Positions 33,723 through 43,484 of a stretch of DNA of 64,000 bases are shown here, piece after piece. The DNA comes from CAYVMD01 sp964452465 (GTDB lineage: Bacteria; Armatimonadota; JACIXR01), in contig CAYVMD010000001.1 in NCBI GenBank assembly GCA_964452465.1, forward strand, positions 1-64,000, read 5' to 3'. The stretch's first letter is position 1; each line of letters begins with the position of its first letter. Made by a program: the position numbers and the translations under genes. The notes under the pieces are model-generated. The model did no database searches. It had not been told where the DNA came from and saw only the letters and a list, made by a program, of their open reading frames with translations.

Positions 33723-34991
33723 TTGCCCAAGGGAAAAGAGGTTTCCGAATATCTCGAGACCCTATCTCGCCTGGGGATAAGGTTGGGGTTAGAGAATATG
33801 AGAAGATTGGTGGATGCCTTGGGGCTGGGGAAAGAGAAGGTTCCCTTCGTGCATATAGGGGGAACGGTTGGGAAAGGAAGTACCGCTCATCTCCTTGCCT
33901 CCATCCTCAAGGAAGAAGGGGTGAAGTGTGGTCTTTATACCTCCCCCCATATTTATGATATAAGGGAAAGGTTTAGGATAAATGGGAGGAAGATAAGGGC
34001 AGAGGATTTCCGGGCTCTTGTTTGGGAAGTGAAGGAGGTGGTAGAAAGTTTAAGCGGGGTTCATCCCACCCAATTTGAGGTCCTGACCGCGGTTGCCCTC
34101 CTTTGGTTCGCCCGGGAGGGATGCGATATAGGGGTCTTAGAGGTAGGATTGGGAGGGCGATTAGATGCCACGAATATTGTGCGTCCTCGTTTTTCCATCA
34201 TAACTGATATAGGTATAGACCATACTGACCTTTTGGGGGAAACCGTGGAGGAGATAGCGAGGGAGAAGGCGGGGATAATAAAGGCGGGCATTCCTTTATT
34301 GACATCGGCGGAGGGAAAAGCCCTGGAGGTGATAAGGGATAAGTGTAAGGAAGTGGGAGCTCCTCTTTTCCTTCTTGGGGAGGATATCTTGGTGGAAGGA
34401 GATGAGGAGTTAAGCGTGAGGACACCTTGGGGGGAGGTGAGGGGGATAAGGAAAGGATTGCGAGGAAAGCACCAGAGAAAGAATGTCGCTTTAGCGGTGG
34501 CGGGAGGGTTGTTCCTTGGTTGCGGTGAGGAGGCGATAAGAAGAGGCGTGAAAAAGACAAGGATAGAGGGGAGGTTGGAGATAGTGAGGATGGCGCCCCT
34601 TGTGGTGATGGATGGGGCGCACAATCCGCCTGCCCTTTCCGCTTTGAGGGAGACGATAAAGGAAGAATTTCGCTATAGAAAATTGATCTTGCTCTTCGGG
34701 ATGCTCAGGGATAAGCCTTTGGAGGAATCCATGCGGGAGATCTTGCCCTTTGCGGACTGCGTCATTCTCACCCCCCTACCTTCAGAGCGTTCCGCGTCCC
34801 TCCAACAACTGATGGAGATAGGGAGCAAATACAATAGGAATTTGATAGGAGTGGAAAATCCCGAGAAGGCGTTGGAGGAAGCCCTGAAGCGAACGGGAAG
34901 AGAGGACCTCCTCCTCATAACCGGCTCTTTTTATCTGCTCGGCGCCCTCTCCAAAGCAAGGATTAAAGCGTTCATTCCCTCGGAAATTTGA
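33723..34991 (+). CDS. folC: Folylpolyglutamate/dihydrofolate synthase
   Basis: Adds glutamate to dihydropteroate and tetrahydrofolate. The opening EVSEYLETLSRLGIRLGLENM and the P-loop IGGTVGKGSTAHLLASIL, SPHIYDIRERFRING, GCDIGVLEVGLGGRLDATNI and DGAHNPPALSALRETI are family signatures. Several TTG codons could start it. TTG 33723 gives the usual N-terminus with a short lead, while TTG 33681 would overlap the phosphatase gene by 37 nt. The length is about 422 residues. The N of the usual GTNGKGS loop is V here, a mild deviation. Confidence 0.92.
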   Translation: MPKGKEVSEYLETLSRLGIRLGLENMRRLVDALGLGKEKVPFVHIGGTVGKGSTAHLLASILKEEGVKCGLYTSPHIYDIRERFRINGRKIRAEDFRALVWEVKEVVESLSGVHPTQFEVLTAVALLWFAREGCDIGVLEVGLGGRLDATNIVRPRFSIITDIGIDHTDLLGETVEEIAREKAGIIKAGIPLLTSAEGKALEVIRDKCKEVGAPLFLLGEDILVEGDEELSVRTPWGEVRGIRKGLRGKHQRKNVALAVAGGLFLGCGEEAIRRGVKKTRIEGRLEIVRMAPLVVMDGAHNPPALSALRETIKEEFRYRKLILLFGMLRDKPLEESMREILPFADCVILTPLPSERSASLQQLMEIGSKYNRNLIGVENPEKALEEALKRTGREDLLLITGSFYLLGALSKARIKAFIPSEI

Positions 34992-35148
34992 CTAACATCT
35001 TAAAAATTTTAGAAAGATATTAGATGCTTTTGAAAAGATGATTTAAAATATTTGCCATGAAAAGTGGGGAAGGAGAAAAGAACGGCATCCCGAAGCAATT
35101 GAATATATCTAAATTAAAGTGGTGGTTCCCAAAAGACAAGGATTGAAA

Positions 35149-35193
35149 GGGTGGGGTCTCCCTCCCCGTCAACGGGGAGGGTTGGGGTGGGGT
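35149..35193 (-). repeat. REP-like palindromic repeat, copy 2
   Basis: The core arms CCCTCCCCGT (35160-35169) and ACGGGGAGGG (35172-35181) are identical to those of copy 1. Read on the minus strand, the whole 45-nt unit, with its CCCCACCC-type flanks, aligns with 291-335 without gaps. The two copies are therefore in opposite orientation, 35 kb apart. Confidence 0.8.
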
Positions 35194-35348
35194 TGAAATG
35201 CTTATTCCAGAAAAAGAAGAACGGGGTATAATGCATTTGGAAAAACCACATAAGGCATGAGGGCGTGATCTACCTCTCAAATATTTTAGAGAAAATTGGT
35301 TAAAGATGAGCATGAGTCTACTAATATAGTATGGAATTCTACAACATC

Positions 35349-35384
35349 TTGCGATTCTCTGTTTTCGTGGTATAATTTACTAAA
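35349..35384 (+). promoter_or_regulatory. Promoter of the 104-aa protein gene, apparently leaderless
   Basis: TTGCGA (35349-35354) and TATAAT (35371-35376) are 16 nt apart. ATG 35385 lies 8 nt after the box, with TTACTAAA between. The stretch TATAATTTAC-N-AAAATGAG is shared almost exactly with the response-regulator promoter at 50611. Confidence 0.75.
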
Positions 35385-35699
35385 ATGAGATTGTTTACTG
35401 GCCTCTTGGCTATCACTGCTCTCGTCTTTTCTTTTCTCGCTTACCAGAAGGTAAGGGAAATAGAGAAGAGGGTAGCGGTTTCCCAGCCTGGGATAGTGAA
35501 CCTGTTGGTCAAGAAGGACCTCCAGGACGCCATGCGCAACTTGGAAGCGGGGAAAAGGGAGGAGGCGCGCCAATGTTTAAAAAGGGCGCTTGATAGATTG
35601 GAGAAGAGGGGCGAAAGAAGTGCCTGGGATGAAATCAACCGTAGGTTAAACGAAATGAGGAGAAATATAGACGAAATCTGGAAACATATCAAGAGGTGA
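35385..35699 (+). CDS. Small membrane-anchored coiled-coil protein, 104 aa
   Basis: I do not recognise a family. One N-terminal hydrophobic segment (LLAITALVFSFLAYQKV, about 5-22) anchors it, and the rest is charged and helical (DLQDAMRNLEAGKREEARQCLKRALDRLEKR), probably a TPR-like or coiled-coil tail. It is expressed from an apparently leaderless promoter and overlaps the next gene, a membrane-linked M48 protease, by 4 nt (GTGA). It may scaffold or regulate that protease, but this is only positional inference. Confidence 0.8.
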   Translation: MRLFTGLLAITALVFSFLAYQKVREIEKRVAVSQPGIVNLLVKKDLQDAMRNLEAGKREEARQCLKRALDRLEKRGERSAWDEINRRLNEMRRNIDEIWKHIKR

Positions 35700-36445
35700 A
35701 AGAAATGATATTTTTGGCTGCTGTAAAAGGGAAAGATGTAATAGCTGGACTCCTTGTCCTATTCCTATTATTTGGCAAGGTGGGCGGGAAAAGCCTTTTC
35801 TACATAGACACCCAGCAGGAGATAGAGATAGGCAAGGAGGTCTGCCAGGAATTGGAAAAGCAATACGGGGTTGTAAACGACCCAAAGTATACGGAGATCC
35901 TCCAGCAAGTGGGGCCAAAGGTAGCTTCCATGAGCCCTCGGCAGGATGTGAAATACGAGTTCAAGGTGTTGAAAACCAATGAGGTTAACGCCATGGCTGT
36001 CCCAGGTGGATTCATTTATGTTACCAAGGGGCTGATGGACTATGTGAATTTAGATAAAAACATGCTCGCCTTCGTTATAGGACACGAGGTAGGACATATA
36101 ACCGCGAGGCATTCAGCCCGTATGATCGAGAAGGAGATGAAGTCGGATGTCGCGATTTTGGTGCTCACGGGAGGGGAGAGGGGGGCGAGGGAGCTCTCGC
36201 TTGCTCGTGATCTTTTATTCTTGGGATATGGGCGGAATTACGAGTTCGAGGCGGACAGATGGGGCGTCATACTTGCCTATAAAGCCGGCTTCGATCCGGA
36301 AGGAGCGGTGGAATTCTTCCAGAAGTTGCTTAAGGACGAGAAGGGGAAGCCCTCCAAATTGGAGGTGCTTTTTAGATCCCACCCCCCAACCCAAGATAGG
36401 TTGGCGAGGGTGGAGGAGGAAATAAGGAAGCTAAAGGGAGGTTGA
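35696..36445 (+). CDS. M48-family metalloprotease
   Basis: A 249-residue exported or membrane-tethered zinc protease. A hydrophobic segment (IAGLLVLFLLFGKVGG, about 16-31) leads to the M48 core. Its zinc site FVIGHEVGHITARHS (H130, E131, H134) and third-ligand motif NYEFEADRWGV are intact. NAMAVPGGFIYVTKGLM is the strand before the active helix, typical of BepA/Oma1/LoiP-like proteases that survey envelope proteins. No C-terminal TPR is present. It begins with GTG overlapping the stop of the upstream small protein and lies 4 nt before the LacI-type regulator. Confidence 0.9.
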   Translation: MKEMIFLAAVKGKDVIAGLLVLFLLFGKVGGKSLFYIDTQQEIEIGKEVCQELEKQYGVVNDPKYTEILQQVGPKVASMSPRQDVKYEFKVLKTNEVNAMAVPGGFIYVTKGLMDYVNLDKNMLAFVIGHEVGHITARHSARMIEKEMKSDVAILVLTGGERGARELSLARDLLFLGYGRNYEFEADRWGVILAYKAGFDPEGAVEFFQKLLKDEKGKPSKLEVLFRSHPPTQDRLARVEEEIRKLKGG

Positions 36446-36449
36446 GAAG

Positions 36450-37454
36450 ATGCCTACGATAAAGGATGTAGCGAAGAAAGCAGGCGTCTCTATAACTGCC
36501 GTTTCCTTCGTGATAAACAATGTCCCCGTGCCACTTAGTGAACGAACGAAGCAGAAGATACGGGAGGCGATAAAGGAGCTGGGATATGTTCCTAATCGTT
36601 CTGCCCGCACTTTGGCAAAAAGGAGGACGGAAACAATTGCCCTCCTTTTCCGCCAACCTCTTTCTTCTCTCTCCCCAGGGGTGCCTTCCCTTCAGATATT
36701 GGCAGGAGTAGGAGCGAGGGTCGCCCTTAGTGGGCATCGTCTCCTCCTCATCCCTCCCTCTTCAACTAATGATGAGGAGGTCTCCCTCGCCAGGAAGCTG
36801 AACCGAGGGGAGGCGGACGGAGCAATAGTGGTTGGTCCCATTCGCTTGGATGATCCAAGCATAAAGCAATTGGAGGAGATGGATTTTCCCATAATCCTTA
36901 TGGGATATCATCCGGAGGCAAAAAGGATAAGTTGCATAGATATAGACAATTTCGGTGGCGCTTATAAAGGGGTGGACTACTTGGCAAAGTTGGGACATGA
37001 GAGGATCGGTTTCATCGGTTCTCCCCTCATTTATAGTTATGCTGTGGAGCGCTTCGAGGGTTATAAGAAAGCCTTGGAGGACAATGGACTGCCCTACAGG
37101 GAGGAGTGGGTAAGCCTAAGCCAAACCAGTATCGAGGAAGGATACAAATCCGCTCTCAGTATCTTGAGGATGTCTCCTCGCCCCACTGCACTTTTCGTGT
37201 CCACGGGGATGATGGGTGTAGGTGCCTTAAGGGCGATCGAGGAAGAGGGCTTAAAAGTCCCCTCCGATATCTTTCTTCTTACCCTGCAGGAATTTCCCTC
37301 TGGACTATTGAAGCCCCTCCCTGCTGTCCTCTGCCCTCCCTTCTACAGGTTGGGCATATACGCTGTTACCGCCCTCTTCGCCATCGTAAACAAAAAGAGG
37401 GAGACGCCCATAAACAAGCGCCTCCCCATGCATTTGAAAATTTATTCTTCCTAA
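36450..37454 (+). CDS. LacI-family transcriptional regulator
   Basis: A 334-residue repressor. The HTH and hinge are textbook (TIKDVAKKAGVSITAVSFVIN ... YVPNRSARTLAKRRT), followed by a periplasmic-binding-type sensor domain with DGAIVVGPIRLDD, IDIDNFGGAYKGVDYLAKLG and ALFVSTGMMGVGALRAIEEEG. It most likely responds to a sugar. No sugar-use gene lies directly beside it; the closest carbohydrate genes are the GxGYxYP protein (39.6 kb) and the GH clusters. AGGTTGAGAAG precedes the ATG. It converges on rny with 4 bp between. Confidence 0.93.
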   Translation: MPTIKDVAKKAGVSITAVSFVINNVPVPLSERTKQKIREAIKELGYVPNRSARTLAKRRTETIALLFRQPLSSLSPGVPSLQILAGVGARVALSGHRLLLIPPSSTNDEEVSLARKLNRGEADGAIVVGPIRLDDPSIKQLEEMDFPIILMGYHPEAKRISCIDIDNFGGAYKGVDYLAKLGHERIGFIGSPLIYSYAVERFEGYKKALEDNGLPYREEWVSLSQTSIEEGYKSALSILRMSPRPTALFVSTGMMGVGALRAIEEEGLKVPSDIFLLTLQEFPSGLLKPLPAVLCPPFYRLGIYAVTALFAIVNKKRETPINKRLPMHLKIYSS

Positions 37455-37458
37455 ATTC

Positions 37459-38982
37459 TTACTTGGCGTATTCTATTGCCCTCTTCTCTCTGATGACCAC
37501 TACCTTGATCTGCCCTGGGAACTCCATCTCCTCCTCTATGCGCTTTGCTATATTCCTAGCCAGAACCGCAGATTGAACATCGTCCACCTCCTCCGGATTG
37601 ACCATAACGCGCACTTCCCTCCCTGCTTGGATAGCGTAGGAACGCTCTATGCCCGGGAAGGAAGAGACGATTTTCTCCAGTTGCTCCAGGCGTTTTATGT
37701 AGGCTTCCAGCGTCTCTCTTCTTGCTCCGGGACGAGCGGCAGATAAGGCATCCGCAGCCTGCACCAAAGCGGACTCTATGAATCGGATCTCCTCTTCGCC
37801 ATGATGGGATAGGATGGCGTTGATAACCTCTTCCCTCTCCCCCAATCTCCTGGCTATCTTGGCACCCACCTGGGTGTGAGGACCTTCCTCGTCTACCGCT
37901 TTCCCAATATCGTGGAGGAGCCCTGCTCTCCGAGCGAGGTTTGCATTAACCCCTAATTCCTCCGCCATATGTCCCGCTATGAGTGCCACTTCCACGGAAT
38001 GAGCGAGGACATTTTGCCCATATGATGTTCGGTATTTCAATCTCCCTAACAGCCTCACCATCTCGGGATGTAGCCCCATTACCTTTGCCTTTTCCATCGC
38101 CTCTTCTCCCGCCCTCACTATCTCGTCCTCTACCTCTCTCCTTGCCTTCTCCACCATTTCTTCTATCCTCCCCGGGTGAATCCTCCCATCAGCGATGAGC
38201 TTTTGCAAGGCGATACGAGCTATCTCCCTTCTCACCGGATCGAAGGAGGAAAGCACAACGACCTCGGGGGTATCATCTATGAGGAGGTCAACGCCCGTAA
38301 GGCTCTCAAAGGCTCGGATATTGCGCCCTTCCCTTCCAATTATCTTCCCTTTTACATCGTCGCTGGGAAGGTTTACAACGGTAACGGTGATCTCCTGTGC
38401 CATATCCACGGCGCATTTTTGGATGGCGGTGGCGATTATTTCCCTTGCCCTCTTCTCCGCTTCCTCTCGAGCCCTTTTCTCTTCCTCTGCTATCATCTGG
38501 TTCATCTCGGCGGTGAGGGTTTGCCTCACCTCCTCCAAAATGATCTTCCTTGCCTCTTCCTGTGAGAGAGAGGCGATGCGTTCTAATTCCTTCCTTTGTT
38601 GGGCGACCAATTGCTCAATTTCCCTCTCCCTATCTTCGAGCACCTTTTCCCTTAGGGTGATTTGCTTCTCCCTTTTTTCGAGGTTTTGAACTCGCCTCTC
38701 CAAACGCTCCTGTTCCTGAAGGAGGCGATTCTCCCTCTTCAAAAGTTCCCTCTTTTGGTTGTTAAAACTTTGCTCTAATTCGGCGCGAAGTTTCTGGGCT
38801 TCTTCCTTTGCCTCTAAAAGTGCTTCCTTCTTTACCGTCTCCGCCTTCTTCTTCGCTTCCTCCAGGAGTTTTTCTGCTTCTTGCTTTGTTAACTTTGCCT
38901 TCTTAATGGTTCTATCATAAGCGAGATAAAAACCAAGGAAGGCAAGAAACCACAAGCCGAGGCTTATTAAAAAATATGTCAA
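37459..38982 (-). CDS. rny: Ribonuclease Y
   Basis: A membrane-tethered endoribonuclease that starts mRNA decay. The domains in order are an N-terminal anchor ([19 protein letters not shown]), a long coiled coil (about 30-190), KH ([23 protein letters not shown]) and HD ([21 protein letters not shown]) with the metal-binding HD pair. The C-terminus ends in RAIEYAK, as in the family. I favour TTG 38982, which has GGGAGG 8 nt upstream; the GTG at 38991 lies on that site. It follows recX on the minus strand by 10 nt. Confidence 0.95.
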   Translation of the reverse strand: MTYFLISLGLWFLAFLGFYLAYDRTIKKAKLTKQEAEKLLEEAKKKAETVKKEALLEAKEEAQKLRAELEQSFNNQKRELLKRENRLLQEQERLERRVQNLEKREKQITLREKVLEDREREIEQLVAQQRKELERIASLSQEEARKIILEEVRQTLTAEMNQMIAEEEKRAREEAEKRAREIIATAIQKCAVDMAQEITVTVVNLPSDDVKGKIIGREGRNIRAFESLTGVDLLIDDTPEVVVLSSFDPVRREIARIALQKLIADGRIHPGRIEEMVEKARREVEDEIVRAGEEAMEKAKVMGLHPEMVRLLGRLKYRTSYGQNVLAHSVEVALIAGHMAEELGVNANLARRAGLLHDIGKAVDEEGPHTQVGAKIARRLGEREEVINAILSHHGEEEIRFIESALVQAADALSAARPGARRETLEAYIKRLEQLEKIVSSFPGIERSYAIQAGREVRVMVNPEEVDDVQSAVLARNIAKRIEEEMEFPGQIKVVVIREKRAIEYAK

Positions 38983-39001
38983 TTCTAACACCTCCCTTTT
39001 T

Positions 39002-39421
39002 TTAAGGGGAGGAAAAGAGAACCCTCAGGATGTCCTCGATGATCTCCCAGGAAAAGCCCCTTCGTTGAAGAAAGGACGCTATCTTCGCTCTTCGCTTGGG
39101 GTCAGGAGGAAGAAGCCGAAGGCGTTTCTCCGCCAATTTCAAAGCGGTCTCAAACTCCTCCTCACGGGTTAAATCCCTTATCGCCTCCTCTGCTATCTCC
39201 CTTTTGATTCCCTTTTGGAGCAACTCTTGCAGGAGACGCTCGGCGCCGAAACGCCCCTTTCTCTCCTCCACCCAGCGTCGGGCGAAGTTCCTATCATCCA
39301 ATAAACCCTCTTCCTTCAGCCAGAGGATTGCCTCCTCGGCTGTTTTCTCATCTATGCCTTTATTCTTTAATTTTTCCCTAACTTCCTTTTCCGTCCTATC
39401 CCGGAAGGAAAGGAAGCGCAA
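39002..39421 (-). CDS. recX: Regulatory protein RecX
   Basis: A modulator of RecA filaments. The 139 residues show three RecX three-helix repeats ([90 protein letters not shown]). TTG 39421 has AAGGA 7 nt upstream and is acceptable. The frame stays open for 15 more codons ([11 protein letters not shown]), so a CTG start further up cannot be excluded. recA is not adjacent. It shares a promoter with rny. Confidence 0.88.
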   Translation of the reverse strand: MRFLSFRDRTEKEVREKLKNKGIDEKTAEEAILWLKEEGLLDDRNFARRWVEERKGRFGAERLLQELLQKGIKREIAEEAIRDLTREEEFETALKLAEKRLRLLPPDPKRRAKIASFLQRRGFSWEIIEDILRVLFSSP

Positions 39422-39524
39422 TAAAATTTCCTTCGCCTTCAGGAGCTGCGTTCCTGGTGCCTCCTTTCAACTGCGGACAAAACAAAAGGAGGAAGTTCTC
39501 TATTCCTTTCCCCTTTTTTAATAA

Positions 39525-39553
39525 ATTATACCAAAAATTCGAGGAATGGACAA
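39525..39553 (-). promoter_or_regulatory. Promoter of recX-rny
   Basis: On the minus strand, TTGTCC (complement of 39548-39553) and TATAAT (complement of 39525-39530) are 17 nt apart. The transcript would have a leader of about 95 nt before recX, longer than most in this window. Confidence 0.7.
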
Positions 39554-39597
39554 TAGACTTCCTGCCCTATAGCGAAGAACTCCTACCTTTCCCTTTA

Positions 39598-42468
39598 CTA
39601 TGGAGATTCTTTGAGGGAAAGGTATAGGTTAGCCAACTCGTCTGGGCGCACAAAAACGAAGCCCTTTTTCTCCAACTTCTTCTTTATATCCACTAACATG
39701 CCCATATCATAGCCCCAATTCCAGATGAAGATGTTGACGAAGCAAGGGGGTTTATGTCCCTTCACCGTATTAAGCACTTGATCCACGATGAAATCTATCG
39801 CTTCCTCCCTCGAGGCGCCCTCCTTCCAGTTGGTGAGGGCGTGGAAGACGGGGACGCCATCGATCCTGTAATTCGCCTTCTCATAGGTCATATCGCCTCT
39901 GCGGGAGTAGTCGGGGAAGAGGGGAACCTTCAGGGTGAGAGCGTATTTTTTGATCAATTCGGGTTTGGTCAAACCCATCGTCCAAACCCCTTGGAGCCCC
40001 AACTTTTGAATGTATGCCTTAGTGAGGGAGAGAAAATCGGAAAGCACTGCGTCGGGGTTCCGGTAGCGGGAGGCATATTCATCCGGGTACATATAGCCTA
40101 TGCCAGAGACGGCGCAGAGGAAGGCGTCCAAGGGAGAGGCATTTTCGAGATAATAGAGCAAGATGCCCGGGATGAACTCGCTGGCAGTGGGACCGAGCGT
40201 CCAGCCTAAGGGCAGTGTGCCTCTCTCTTTCCTATCCCAACCCGGTGGCTGGAATCCTCCCCACCAGCAGGTAATATTATCGCCATCGGAGATGACGAAG
40301 GTAGCGTAGTTCTTCTGGGGGTCCAATTTCAACTTACGAGGAGGTTGAGGGTGGGGGAAGGAGGGGACCTTTATCCCGCTATGGAAGGATATGTTGGTGA
40401 AGGTGCTGGCAACGGTGAACTTTGCAAATTGAGAACCGAGGGAGACTCCCGGACCTTCCTGTATGCCTACTCCCTCTCCTGCCCAGGGGAAGCCGAGAAC
40501 GGGGATGTTCACCGGCAGGCGAGCGTAAGCTTCCTCTATCACCCGCTTTTCCCGCCCAGGGTCGCAATCGGCACGGGTGCCATCCACCCAACCGGTTATC
40601 CAGAAGCAAAATACCCGGAAGGCGACTATATAATCCCAAACATTAGTTGCCAGGGGATAGAGAAAGGCGACCACCCGCTTATCCATCTTGGGAAGGAGGT
40701 TCTCCACTGCCCATTCATACGCCTCATAGGTCTTCTTCCATCTCCCTCTCAGGTCTTCCCTCACCGGGATGCCGAGCTTCTCCGCCGTCGTCTCATCGCA
40801 GACGATCAAGTCCTCGAGAGACGCAAGCATCATCGCTATATGAATCCCCGAATAGAGTTCCTTATCGTAGATGACGCTCCCCTTGTACACATCCTTGAAG
40901 ATCCGGAAGGCTTCCCAAGGGTCTTCCAAATTTATCGCTTTCTTGATCAATCCTCGCCTTTGGTACCAGTCCAGCCAAAACTTGTCCCTGTCATTGAGGA
41001 TGAGATAAAGACGGGGTTTCTCCCTGTTCGCTAATCCTTCTAAGGAGAGAAAGGCAAACTGCTGTTCCAAGGGAAGGTGGACGATGGAAGCTACATATAC
41101 CTCATCGGGAGGGAACTTTGGCTTAGGCACGAATTCCTTCTCCCTCAGCCCGGGGGCGAGGTAGATGGGCTGGAGGGATTGAAGGGGCTTTGGTATCCGG
41201 ATACTGGCTTTATTCCTCTCCAATATGCGAGAGAAATCCTCTTCGCTTATAACTCCCTTTTCTCGTAGGATAAAGGCGGAGCCAGCGGTTATTATTGCTT
41301 GGGCGAGGATAGGAGATAGCTCATCGAAGGGAGAGAAAAGATGGGTGCCCGCCCACATGTCGATAGCTCCTTTAAATTGCGGACAGTTGTGATGAATGAA
41401 TGCGGAAACATACCCCTCTAACTTTCCGTTCCTGTAAAGGGCAATGACGCCCTGCACCTTATCCTCGGGAGGAAGGCTTTTTTCATCGAGCAACTGATAC
41501 CACCCCTCCCGCTTTTCCAAGGGCAGAAAATCGAGCCCTAATCCGCTTTCCGCAATATAGCGAAGTCGGAACCGCCCCTCTCGAAGGGGTTCGCGAAAGG
41601 CACCCGTCCCCACTGCCTGATGGGAGAAATAATCTATATGTCCCAGATCGACGAATATGTTTCCCGGCTCCTCCAGGGAGGGATTGGGAATGAGGTTCTC
41701 ACCGCCCCCGTTCCTTACTAATTGAAAATCGTCAAAGATCACCACGCTTCCTTCTTCTCTTAATTGAGGGGATACATCCACGAAGGTTGTGCCCGGTGGC
41801 GCAGTCACGGTTTTAGTGATAAAGGTCCATTCCCTTGCTTCCTTGGGGATAGCGGGACCGTCCTGGGAGATAAAGCGGGTGGGGGAGAAGAACCTCACGA
41901 AGAGTCGATCCTCGCCTCCTGCCTTTTCGTTCGATTTCACCCAAGCGGAGACGGTGAAGGTATCCCCTGGTTTCGCTTCTATCCTATCCGACCAAATCCC
42001 TATCCAATCCCCGCCCCTTTTCTCGATCCTTATTGCTACTTTACCGGTTCTCCCCGGCTCAACCACTCTCACTCTATTATCCCTTTGCACCGGGACATTG
42101 GCTCCCCAATGGGCGGGGAAGGGGAGGCAGGGATGGCAGAAGGGAACGCCCGTGGAGATGATAGAACCTCCCTCCCTGCGGAAGCGGAGGATGTCCTCCA
42201 ATGCGGTGAGGGGGAAGGAGTTACCATAAATATGGATGAGGATGGAATACCTCTGGGCGTTGAAGCGCTCCGGATCGCTTAAATCCTGGAGGTTAACGAG
42301 ATCGACCTTTAAGCCTGCTTCCCTCAGGAAATCCGCTAAAGAAGAAGGGGTAATTCCCCACGATGTCAGGTAGTAGGGAAAGCCAGGTTGGTAAAATACC
42401 GCTATCCTTTCCCCTTTAGCAAAGAGGAAAGGGGAAATAAAGACGAGCAGAGGGAAGAATCTTTTCAT
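39598..42468 (-). CDS. GxGYxYP-family putative glycoside hydrolase, secreted
   Basis: A 956-residue exported protein. A signal peptide (MKRFFPLLVFISPFLFAKG) is followed by a domain that resembles a glutamine-amidotransferase-like beta-galactosidase fold (FYQPGFPYYLTSWGITP, about 25-115) and an inserted CBM-like sandwich (AIRIEKRGGDWIGIWSDRIEAKPGD, about 145-255). The GxGYxYP domain of uncharacterised glycoside hydrolases covers the C-terminal half, with the name-giving motif SGIGYMYPDEYASRYRNPDA and NYATFVISDGDNITCWWG. The substrate is unknown, probably a plant or microbial polysaccharide. GAGGAGGC lies upstream of the ATG. Confidence 0.87.
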   Translation of the reverse strand: MKRFFPLLVFISPFLFAKGERIAVFYQPGFPYYLTSWGITPSSLADFLREAGLKVDLVNLQDLSDPERFNAQRYSILIHIYGNSFPLTALEDILRFRREGGSIISTGVPFCHPCLPFPAHWGANVPVQRDNRVRVVEPGRTGKVAIRIEKRGGDWIGIWSDRIEAKPGDTFTVSAWVKSNEKAGGEDRLFVRFFSPTRFISQDGPAIPKEAREWTFITKTVTAPPGTTFVDVSPQLREEGSVVIFDDFQLVRNGGGENLIPNPSLEEPGNIFVDLGHIDYFSHQAVGTGAFREPLREGRFRLRYIAESGLGLDFLPLEKREGWYQLLDEKSLPPEDKVQGVIALYRNGKLEGYVSAFIHHNCPQFKGAIDMWAGTHLFSPFDELSPILAQAIITAGSAFILREKGVISEEDFSRILERNKASIRIPKPLQSLQPIYLAPGLREKEFVPKPKFPPDEVYVASIVHLPLEQQFAFLSLEGLANREKPRLYLILNDRDKFWLDWYQRRGLIKKAINLEDPWEAFRIFKDVYKGSVIYDKELYSGIHIAMMLASLEDLIVCDETTAEKLGIPVREDLRGRWKKTYEAYEWAVENLLPKMDKRVVAFLYPLATNVWDYIVAFRVFCFWITGWVDGTRADCDPGREKRVIEEAYARLPVNIPVLGFPWAGEGVGIQEGPGVSLGSQFAKFTVASTFTNISFHSGIKVPSFPHPQPPRKLKLDPQKNYATFVISDGDNITCWWGGFQPPGWDRKERGTLPLGWTLGPTASEFIPGILLYYLENASPLDAFLCAVSGIGYMYPDEYASRYRNPDAVLSDFLSLTKAYIQKLGLQGVWTMGLTKPELIKKYALTLKVPLFPDYSRRGDMTYEKANYRIDGVPVFHALTNWKEGASREEAIDFIVDQVLNTVKGHKPPCFVNIFIWNWGYDMGMLVDIKKKLEKKGFVFVRPDELANLYLSLKESP

Positions 42469-42495
42469 TACTAAACGCCTCCTCGCATAGACCTT

Positions 42496-43470
42496 TTAAC
42501 ACATTATCCATTCGCTTGCCATGCTCTGTAGCAATTCCCTTAGGGCTGACCCAAGCCCTTCTCGAGGGGGGCACTCCATCACCAGAATTTGAACATCCCT
42601 CATCCTATCCAAGACGGAGAAGAAGTTACGGGCTATCACCTTCACATCAGGGGTTTTCCAGATCCTTCTTCTTACCCAAAAAGGTAGTTCCCCCACTGCA
42701 TCCTCCGTTCCCACAACACCTATCCTTTGGCTTCTCATTCTTTCGAGGATTTCCTTAATTTTTCTCCTTTTTGCCTCTGGATCCTCTCCTTCTACCACTA
42801 TCAACTGGAAGGGCAATTCCCTCCTTGCTCTCCTGTCCACCAACTTGACCTCTCTCCCTATCGTTGTTTCTATCTCTTCCTTTGTTATTGCGCCAAGGCG
42901 GAGGATAGTCGGTTCCCCTATCAGGGAAAGCACGGTGGACTCTACCCCCAAGGGGGTTCTTCCTCCATCTATTATGCAGTCTATCCTGCCTCCCAATTGC
43001 CTCTCCACCATCTTCGCGTCCGTGGGGCTTATTGCTCCTGAGATATTGGCGGAGGGTGCTACTAACGGCCCCGCTTGCTCGATCAAGGCAAGGGCTATGG
43101 GGTGATTGGGGCATCTCACCCCTACCCCTTCCTCCCTTGTTATCCAAGGAGGAATGTTTTCCTTCTTTGGTAGCACCAAGGTGAGAGGACCGGGGAAGAA
43201 GGCTTCCAGGAGGGGATAAGCCAAAGGAGGTATCTCCTTCGCCACCAAGGGAATGTCTTCCCTCGAAGCGAGATGGACGGTCAAGGGTTGATAGGGCGGG
43301 CGCCCCTTAACTTCGTATAACCTCTCTACCGCTTCACCATCGAAAGCGGAAGCTCCTAAACCGTAGACGGTCTCGGTAGGAAACGCCACCAACCCACCTT
43401 GCCTTAAAAGATCAACCGCAACCCTTATCTTCTCCCTCTCAGGACGCCGGGGACTGACCTTTAATATCAT
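42496..43470 (-). CDS. tsaC: Threonylcarbamoyl-AMP synthase, Sua5 type
   Basis: Makes threonylcarbamoyl-AMP for the t6A modification of ANN-decoding tRNAs. The YrdC domain is clear: GGLVAFPTETVYGLGASAFD, KGRPPYQPLTVHLAS, LVLPKKENIPPW, VRCPNHPIALALI, VAPSANISGAISPT and ESTVLSL. A C-terminal domain of about 110 residues (IGVVGTEDAVGELPFWV to the end) makes it the longer Sua5 form. ATG 43470 starts the conserved part; the frame extends upstream only inside the neighbouring gene. No clear ribosome site precedes it, so it may rely on coupling to that gene 14 nt upstream. Confidence 0.92.
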   Translation of the reverse strand: MILKVSPRRPEREKIRVAVDLLRQGGLVAFPTETVYGLGASAFDGEAVERLYEVKGRPPYQPLTVHLASREDIPLVAKEIPPLAYPLLEAFFPGPLTLVLPKKENIPPWITREEGVGVRCPNHPIALALIEQAGPLVAPSANISGAISPTDAKMVERQLGGRIDCIIDGGRTPLGVESTVLSLIGEPTILRLGAITKEEIETTIGREVKLVDRRARRELPFQLIVVEGEDPEAKRRKIKEILERMRSQRIGVVGTEDAVGELPFWVRRRIWKTPDVKVIARNFFSVLDRMRDVQILVMECPPREGLGSALRELLQSMASEWIMC

Positions 43471-43484
43471 CAATTGGGGATTTC

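Larger units (their letters stand above)
34992..35384. other. Non-coding stretch with REP-like repeat and promoters
   Basis: No gene is supported. It holds the second REP-like copy (35149-35193), a TATAAT at 35227-35232 without an obvious gene behind it, and the promoter of the small membrane protein at 35349-35376. Confidence 0.6.

Noticed and set aside
35227..35232. Promoter for an unlisted gene at 35.2 kb
   Set aside because: The TATAAT has no good -35 box, and the following 130 nt contain no sustained open frame with a ribosome site.
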